Below, piece after piece: positions 60,233 through 64,000 of a stretch of DNA of 64,000 nt. The position numbers and the translations under genes were made by a program. The notes beneath the pieces are model-generated. The model was not told where the DNA came from and searched no databases. It saw only the letters and a list, made by a program, of their open reading frames with translations. The stretch's first letter is position 1, and every line of letters begins with the position of its first letter. The stretch is taken from assembly GCA_964350265.1 (NCBI GenBank), contig CAYGJZ010000004.1:1-64000 (forward strand), written 5' to 3'. The stretch comes from BQJD01 sp964350265 (GTDB lineage Bacteria > Pseudomonadota > Gammaproteobacteria > Arenicellales > CAJQKF01).

Positions 60233-60325
60233 CACTCATCGGGGTGCGCCCGTCCGCGCGCTGAGAGGGATCGTTCCCAACCCGTTGAACCTGACCGGGC
60301 TCGTACCCGCGTAGGGATGTGAGTG
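60233..60325 (+). ncRNA. TPP riboswitch (THI-box)
   Basis: Conserved THI-box text appears in order: GGGGTGCGC (60241-60249), CGCTGAGAGGGA (60260-60270 region), TTGAACCTGACCGGG (60283 on) and CGTAGGGATGTGAG. P1 pairs CACTCA (60233-60238) with TGAGTG (60320-60325). The element precedes thiB by 50 bases. Its 3' P1 strand GGATG (60315-60319) can pair instead with CATCC (60344-60348), and CCAC (60336-60339) with the ribosome-site GTGG (60363-60366). Thiamine diphosphate binding would therefore probably shut off translation of the thiamine-uptake operon. Confidence 0.93.
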
Positions 60326-60374
60326 ACGCTGTTGCCCACCTCGCATCCTTCCGATCACCGACGTGGAGCAATCG

Positions 60375-61370
60375 ATGCGCATTCCCTCCCTGCTCGCCGC
60401 CGTCCTGGCCCTGGCCACGCCGCCGGCATTGGCCGATGCCGACCTGACCGTCTACACCTACGATTCCTTCACCAGCGACTGGGGTCCGGGACCGAAGGTG
60501 GAAGCCGCCTTCGAGGCCGAGTGCGGCTGCGACATCGAGCTGGTCGGGCTGGCCGACGGCGTCACCCTGCTCAACCGGCTGAAGATCGAGGGCAGCGGCA
60601 GCCAGGCCGACGTGGTGCTGGGACTGGACACCAACCTCACCGCCGAGGCCCGAGACAGCGGCCTGTTCGCCGCCCACGACACCGACCTCGGCGCCCTGGC
60701 CCTGCCGCTGGCCTGGGACGACGATGTCTTCGTGCCCTATGACTACGGCTACTTCGCCTTCGTCTACAACCGCGAGCGACTGGCCACGCCGCCGGCCAGC
60801 CTGGCGGCACTGGTCAACGACGACGACGGTCCCACCGTGCTCATCCAGGATCCGCGCACCAGCACCCCGGGGCTTGGCCTGCTGCTGTGGATGAAGAAGG
60901 TGTTCGGCGACGAGGCCGCCAGTGCCTGGCAGTCGCTGTCACCGCGCATCGTCACCGTCACCCAGGGCTGGAGCGAGGCCTACGGCATGTTCCTGAAGAA
61001 CGAGGCGTCGATGGTGCTCAGCTACACCACCTCGCCCGCCTACCACGCCATCGCCGAGGAGGACGAGCGCTTCGCCGCCGCCGCTTTCGCCGAGGGCCAC
61101 TACCTGCAGGTGGAAGTGGCGGCACGGCTCGCCGCCAGCGACAGCCCGGCGCTGGCACGGGACTTTCTCGCCTTCCTGCTGTCGCCGGCGGTGCAGGACG
61201 TCCTGCCCACCAGCAACTGGATGTACCCGGCGGCGGCCGACCCCTCGACCCTGCCCGCGGCCTTCTCCACGCTGGTCGATCCGGCCCCGGTGCTGGCCTT
61301 CGACGACCACGAGGTGGCCGCCTCCCGCCGTGCCTGGATCGACGAGTGGCTCGAGGCGCTGAGCCGCTGA
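60375..61370 (+). CDS. thiB: thiamine ABC transporter periplasmic binding protein
   Basis: A 331-residue binding protein with a signal peptide at residues 1-20 (SLLAAVLALATPPALA). LTVYTYDSFTSDWGPGPKVEAAFEAECGCDIELV, LDTNLTAEARDSGLF, VPYDYGYFAFVYNRE and SPALARDFLAFLLSPAVQDVLPTSNWMYPA match ThiB, whose aromatic residues sandwich thiamine. ATG 60375 has GGAGC about seven bases upstream; the GTG 12 bases earlier is less likely. Controlled by the upstream TPP riboswitch. Confidence 0.94.
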   Translation: MRIPSLLAAVLALATPPALADADLTVYTYDSFTSDWGPGPKVEAAFEAECGCDIELVGLADGVTLLNRLKIEGSGSQADVVLGLDTNLTAEARDSGLFAAHDTDLGALALPLAWDDDVFVPYDYGYFAFVYNRERLATPPASLAALVNDDDGPTVLIQDPRTSTPGLGLLLWMKKVFGDEAASAWQSLSPRIVTVTQGWSEAYGMFLKNEASMVLSYTTSPAYHAIAEEDERFAAAAFAEGHYLQVEVAARLAASDSPALARDFLAFLLSPAVQDVLPTSNWMYPAAADPSTLPAAFSTLVDPAPVLAFDDHEVAASRRAWIDEWLEALSR

Positions 61371-61386
61371 GCACCGCGCCACGGCG

Positions 61387-62958
61387 ATGACCCGCCCGGG
61401 AATCGCCGGCGGCGTGGCCACCGCGGCGGTGGTGGCGGCCCTGGTGCTGGCACCGGTGGCGGCACTGGCCTGGCGCGCCGGCGGCTGGCCGGACCTGTCC
61501 ATCGTGCACGACGCCTACCTGCGCCGGGTGCTGTGGTTCAGCCTCTGGCAGGCATCGCTGTCGACCCTGTTCAGCGTGCTGCCGGCGGTGCTGGTGGCAC
61601 GCGCCCTCGCCCGCCGCCGCACCCTGCCGGGGCGACGCTGGCTGCTCGGCCTGATGGGACTGCCGCTGGTGGTGCCGTCGGTGGTGGCGGTACTCGGCGT
61701 GGTGGCGGTGTTCGGCGCCGACGGCTACCTGCCGCTGGGCCGCGGTCTCTACGGCCTGGCCGGCATCCTCATCGCCCACGTGTTCTTCAACCTGCCGCTG
61801 GCGGCGCGACTGCTGCTGCCCTCGCTGGAACAGGTCCCGGCGGCGCAGTGGCGGCTGGCGCGCCAGCTCGGCTTCAGCACCTGGCAGGTCTTCCGCCACC
61901 TCGAGTGGCCGGCCCTGCGCGGCGCCCTGCCCGGTGCCGCGCTGCTCGTCTTCATGCTCTGCCTGACCAGCTTCGCGGTGGTGCTGACCCTCGGCGGTGG
62001 TCCACGCAGCACCACCCTGGAGGTGGCCATCTACCAGTCGCTGCGCTTCGACTTCGACCCCGCCCGGGCGGTTTCCCTGGCGCTGGTCCAGCTCGCCGTC
62101 TGCGGGCTGCTGGCCCTGGTCGCCGCCCGCCTGGCCCGCCACCCGGCGGGGGAAATCGACACCAGCGGGGCCACCGTGATCATCGATGGTCCGTGGCTGC
62201 GCCTCGGCGACGGCCTGGTCATCGCCGCCAGCATCCTGGTCGTGGGGGTGATCCTCGCCGCCATCGTCGTCGACGCCCTGGCCGGCCCGGTGTTCCAGGT
62301 GCTGTCCAGCGCGGCCCTGTGGCACAGCCTGGCGCTGTCCGGCACCATCGCGCTGGCCGCCACCGTGCTGGCCGCGGCGGGAGGCTGGCTGATCACCGCC
62401 GCCGCCGCGCGCCTGGCCACCGGCACAGGCGCCGGCGGCGGCGCCGCCGACGCGCTGGAGATGCTCGGCGCGCTGGTCTACGTGGTGCCGCCACTGGTCA
62501 TCGGCACCGGCTACTTCCTGCTGCTGCACGGTCTCCTCGACCTCGACCGCGTCACCGTGGTCATGGTGGTGCTGGTCAATGCGCTGATGGGCCTGCCCTT
62601 CGTCATCCGCGGGCTGGCGCCGTCCATGCGGCGACGCGAGGCCGACTACGGGCGACTGTGCCGCAGCCTCGGCATGACCCGCCGCCAGCGCCTGCTGCGC
62701 GTGGACCTGCCGCTGCTGCGCCGCCCGCTGGGCATGGCCGCGGCGCTGGTCACCGCGCTGTCCTTCGGCGACCTCGGCGTGGTGGCGCTGTTCGCCGGCG
62801 ACGGCACCACCACCATGCCGCTGCTGCTCTACCAGTACCTGTCGGCCTACCGCATGGGCGAGGCCGCGGTCACCGCGCTGGTGCTGCTGCTGGGCTGCCT
62901 GGCACTGTTCGTGCTGGTCGAGCGCCTGGTCGGCGGGAGGCATCATGCTGCGCCTTGA
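61387..62958 (+). CDS. thiP: thiamine ABC transporter permease
   Basis: A 523-residue permease with about 12 membrane helices in two homologous halves, each with an EAA loop: LEQVPAAQWRLARQLGFSTWQVFRHLEWP and MRRREADYGRLCRSLGMTRRQRLLRVDLP. LPLVVPSVVAVLGVVAVFG is the start of the first transport core. ThiP forms the whole channel as one chain, unlike two-component permeases. It overlaps thiQ by 14 bases. Confidence 0.94.
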   Translation: MTRPGIAGGVATAAVVAALVLAPVAALAWRAGGWPDLSIVHDAYLRRVLWFSLWQASLSTLFSVLPAVLVARALARRRTLPGRRWLLGLMGLPLVVPSVVAVLGVVAVFGADGYLPLGRGLYGLAGILIAHVFFNLPLAARLLLPSLEQVPAAQWRLARQLGFSTWQVFRHLEWPALRGALPGAALLVFMLCLTSFAVVLTLGGGPRSTTLEVAIYQSLRFDFDPARAVSLALVQLAVCGLLALVAARLARHPAGEIDTSGATVIIDGPWLRLGDGLVIAASILVVGVILAAIVVDALAGPVFQVLSSAALWHSLALSGTIALAATVLAAAGGWLITAAAARLATGTGAGGGAADALEMLGALVYVVPPLVIGTGYFLLLHGLLDLDRVTVVMVVLVNALMGLPFVIRGLAPSMRRREADYGRLCRSLGMTRRQRLLRVDLPLLRRPLGMAAALVTALSFGDLGVVALFAGDGTTTMPLLLYQYLSAYRMGEAAVTALVLLLGCLALFVLVERLVGGRHHAAP

Positions 62959-63640
62959 CGGGCTCACCTTCGCCCACGGCGAACAGCGCTTCACCTTCGA
63001 CCTGGCGGTGGAACGCGGCGAGATTCTCAGCGTCATCGGCCCCAGCGGTGCCGGCAAGTCGACCCTGCTGATGCTGGTCGCCGGCTTCCTCGCCGCGCGG
63101 CATGGCCGGGTCTGGGTGGACGGACAGGACATCACCGCGCTGGCCCCGGAGTCGCGGCCGGTGACCACCGTATTCCAGGAGCACAACCTGTTCCCCCACC
63201 TGTCGGTGTTCGACAACGTCGCCCTCGGCACCTCGCCGGGCCTGCGCCTGGACGCGGCCGGGCGACGGCAGGTGGACGAGGCGCTCGCCCGGGTGCGGCT
63301 CGACGACCTCGCCGGACGCCGCCCCGATGCCCTGTCCGGCGGCCAGCGACAGCGGGTGGCCCTGGCCCGGGTGCTGGTGCGCGAGCGGCCGGTGCTGCTC
63401 CTCGACGAACCGCTCACCGCCCTCGGCCCGGCGCTGCGCGCGGAGCTGCTCGACCTGATCGCCGAGTTGGTGTGCGAGCGGCGCATGGCCGCCATCCTGG
63501 TCAGCCATCACCCCGGCGATGCACGGCGGGTATCGCCGCGCACCGCCTTCCTCCACCAGGGCCGCGTGCATGCGCTGGCGGCCACCGCCGGGATCCTCGA
63601 CGCCGACGACCCGGTGATCGTCGACTACCTCGGCCAATGA
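62945..63640 (+). CDS. thiQ: thiamine ABC transporter ATP-binding protein
   Basis: A 231-residue ATPase: Walker A VIGPSGAGKSTLLMLVAGF, Q-loop VFQEHNLFPHLSVFDNV, signature LSGGQRQRVALARVLVRERPVLLLDEPLTALGP (Walker B and D-loop) and switch His in ILVSHHPGDARRV. The TVFQEHNLFPHLSV text is characteristic of ThiQ. ATG 62945 has GGGAGG just upstream. The Ser/Pro-type D-loop (GPALR) is normal. Completes the thiBPQ importer. Confidence 0.94.
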   Translation: MLRLDGLTFAHGEQRFTFDLAVERGEILSVIGPSGAGKSTLLMLVAGFLAARHGRVWVDGQDITALAPESRPVTTVFQEHNLFPHLSVFDNVALGTSPGLRLDAAGRRQVDEALARVRLDDLAGRRPDALSGGQRQRVALARVLVRERPVLLLDEPLTALGPALRAELLDLIAELVCERRMAAILVSHHPGDARRVSPRTAFLHQGRVHALAATAGILDADDPVIVDYLGQ

Positions 63641-64000
63641 CCACCCGGCCCGCCTGCGGCGCAGCGGCCATCGACGCCGTGCTCGACCGCCTGCCGACGC
63701 TGGCCGGTCGGCGGCGCGGACCGCCGCGCTGGCTCACCGACGACCGGCGGGTCTGTCGTCTCGCCCTCGACGGCAAGGACCACGTGGTGCGCCTGCCCGG
63801 CCGCCGGCGCTTCATCGAGCCGGCGGCGGAACACGCCAACCAGCAGCGCGCCGCCGCGGTCGGCGTGGCGGTGATGCCATTGGCCTTCGAGCCGGCCAGC
63901 GGCGCCATCGTCAGCCCCTGGCTGGCTGCCACGCCGCTGGCCGCGGACGCGGACGTTGCCTGCGCGCTGGCCCGGTTGCACCACCGCGCCGCGGCCTTCG
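63637..64000 (+). CDS. phosphotransferase family protein, start only (candidate thiamine kinase)
   Basis: The first 121 residues of a choline-kinase-like/APH-fold protein: DRRVCRLALDGKDHVVRLPGRRRFIEPAAEHANQQRAAAVGV has the beta-strand Lys/Glu pattern of the N-lobe, followed by IVSPWLAATPL and LARLHHRAAAF (helix before the catalytic loop). ATG 63637 overlaps the thiQ stop (ATGA), so it is co-translated with the thiamine importer, which makes a ThiK-type kinase for imported thiamine a reasonable guess. The catalytic loop lies beyond the window, so identity is not proven. Confidence 0.7.
   Translation, partial: MTTRPACGAAAIDAVLDRLPTLAGRRRGPPRWLTDDRRVCRLALDGKDHVVRLPGRRRFIEPAAEHANQQRAAAVGVAVMPLAFEPASGAIVSPWLAATPLAADADVACALARLHHRAAAF

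Overview
The window is one very GC-rich, densely coded bacterial chromosome segment. I see no rRNA, tRNA, insertion sequence, CRISPR array or prophage. Separate alpha/beta-type glycyl-tRNA synthetase, a DUF3301 protein, GlnE, AzlCD and a THI-box-controlled thiBPQ operon all fit a high-GC gammaproteobacterium. The sequence alone does not fix family or genus. Genes are packed with many 4-nt ATGA/GTGA/TTGA overlaps. In 64 complete genes I read 42 TGA stops, 22 TAG stops and no TAA stop.

Layout. 0-6 kb: the start of glyQ, a DUF3301/secreted-repeat pair, choline sulfatase (betC), a uracil-DNA-glycosylase-like protein, an NDUFA9-like reductase and a secreted Asp/Gly-rich protein. 6-13 kb: an Atm1-type ABC exporter; an AT-rich island leading into an unrecognised 58-residue protein; a class V aminotransferase-fold enzyme divergent from an Lrp/AsnC regulator; a secreted HELAH protease; AzlCD; a GFA-family protein. 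13-17 kb: an acid/CoA metabolism block (FAH hydrolase, ThDP enzyme, YbaN, 3-hydroxyacyl-CoA dehydrogenase). 17-25 kb: a cobalt-type nitrile hydratase operon, a glycine-rich ALK-like protein, two HupE/UreJ-type metal permeases, DUF4399, a glutamine-synthetase-like ligase, DenD and a ZIP transporter.

25-35 kb is the most coherent accessory block. Seven minus-strand genes (IpdA/IpdB-like pair, family III CoA-transferase, enoyl-CoA hydratase, AtuA-type protein, TRAP DctQ and DctM) lie divergent to an IclR regulator, and the TRAP binding protein follows convergently. The TTCTGTAT-NN-AGAA motif occurs in front of both the operon and the binding-protein gene. This looks like uptake plus CoA-dependent breakdown of one unknown carboxylate.

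35-50 kb: DUF3047, two small membrane/secreted proteins, cupin-metY, glnE, the complete AmmeMemoRadiSam set (a fused Memo-AMMECR1 protein divergent from the radical SAM enzyme), an EamA exporter, an ornithine cyclodeaminase homologue, an M20 peptidase, a methyltransferase plus a LPS-kinase-like protein, a creatininase-family protein with an altered motif, an HDAC-family deacetylase and a CBS protein. 50-60 kb: zntB, a DUF1932-type dehydrogenase, pcaF and pcaD, an RND efflux pair and a beta-hydroxyacid dehydrogenase. 60-64 kb: a TPP riboswitch followed by thiB-thiP-thiQ and the start of a phosphotransferase that may be a thiamine kinase.
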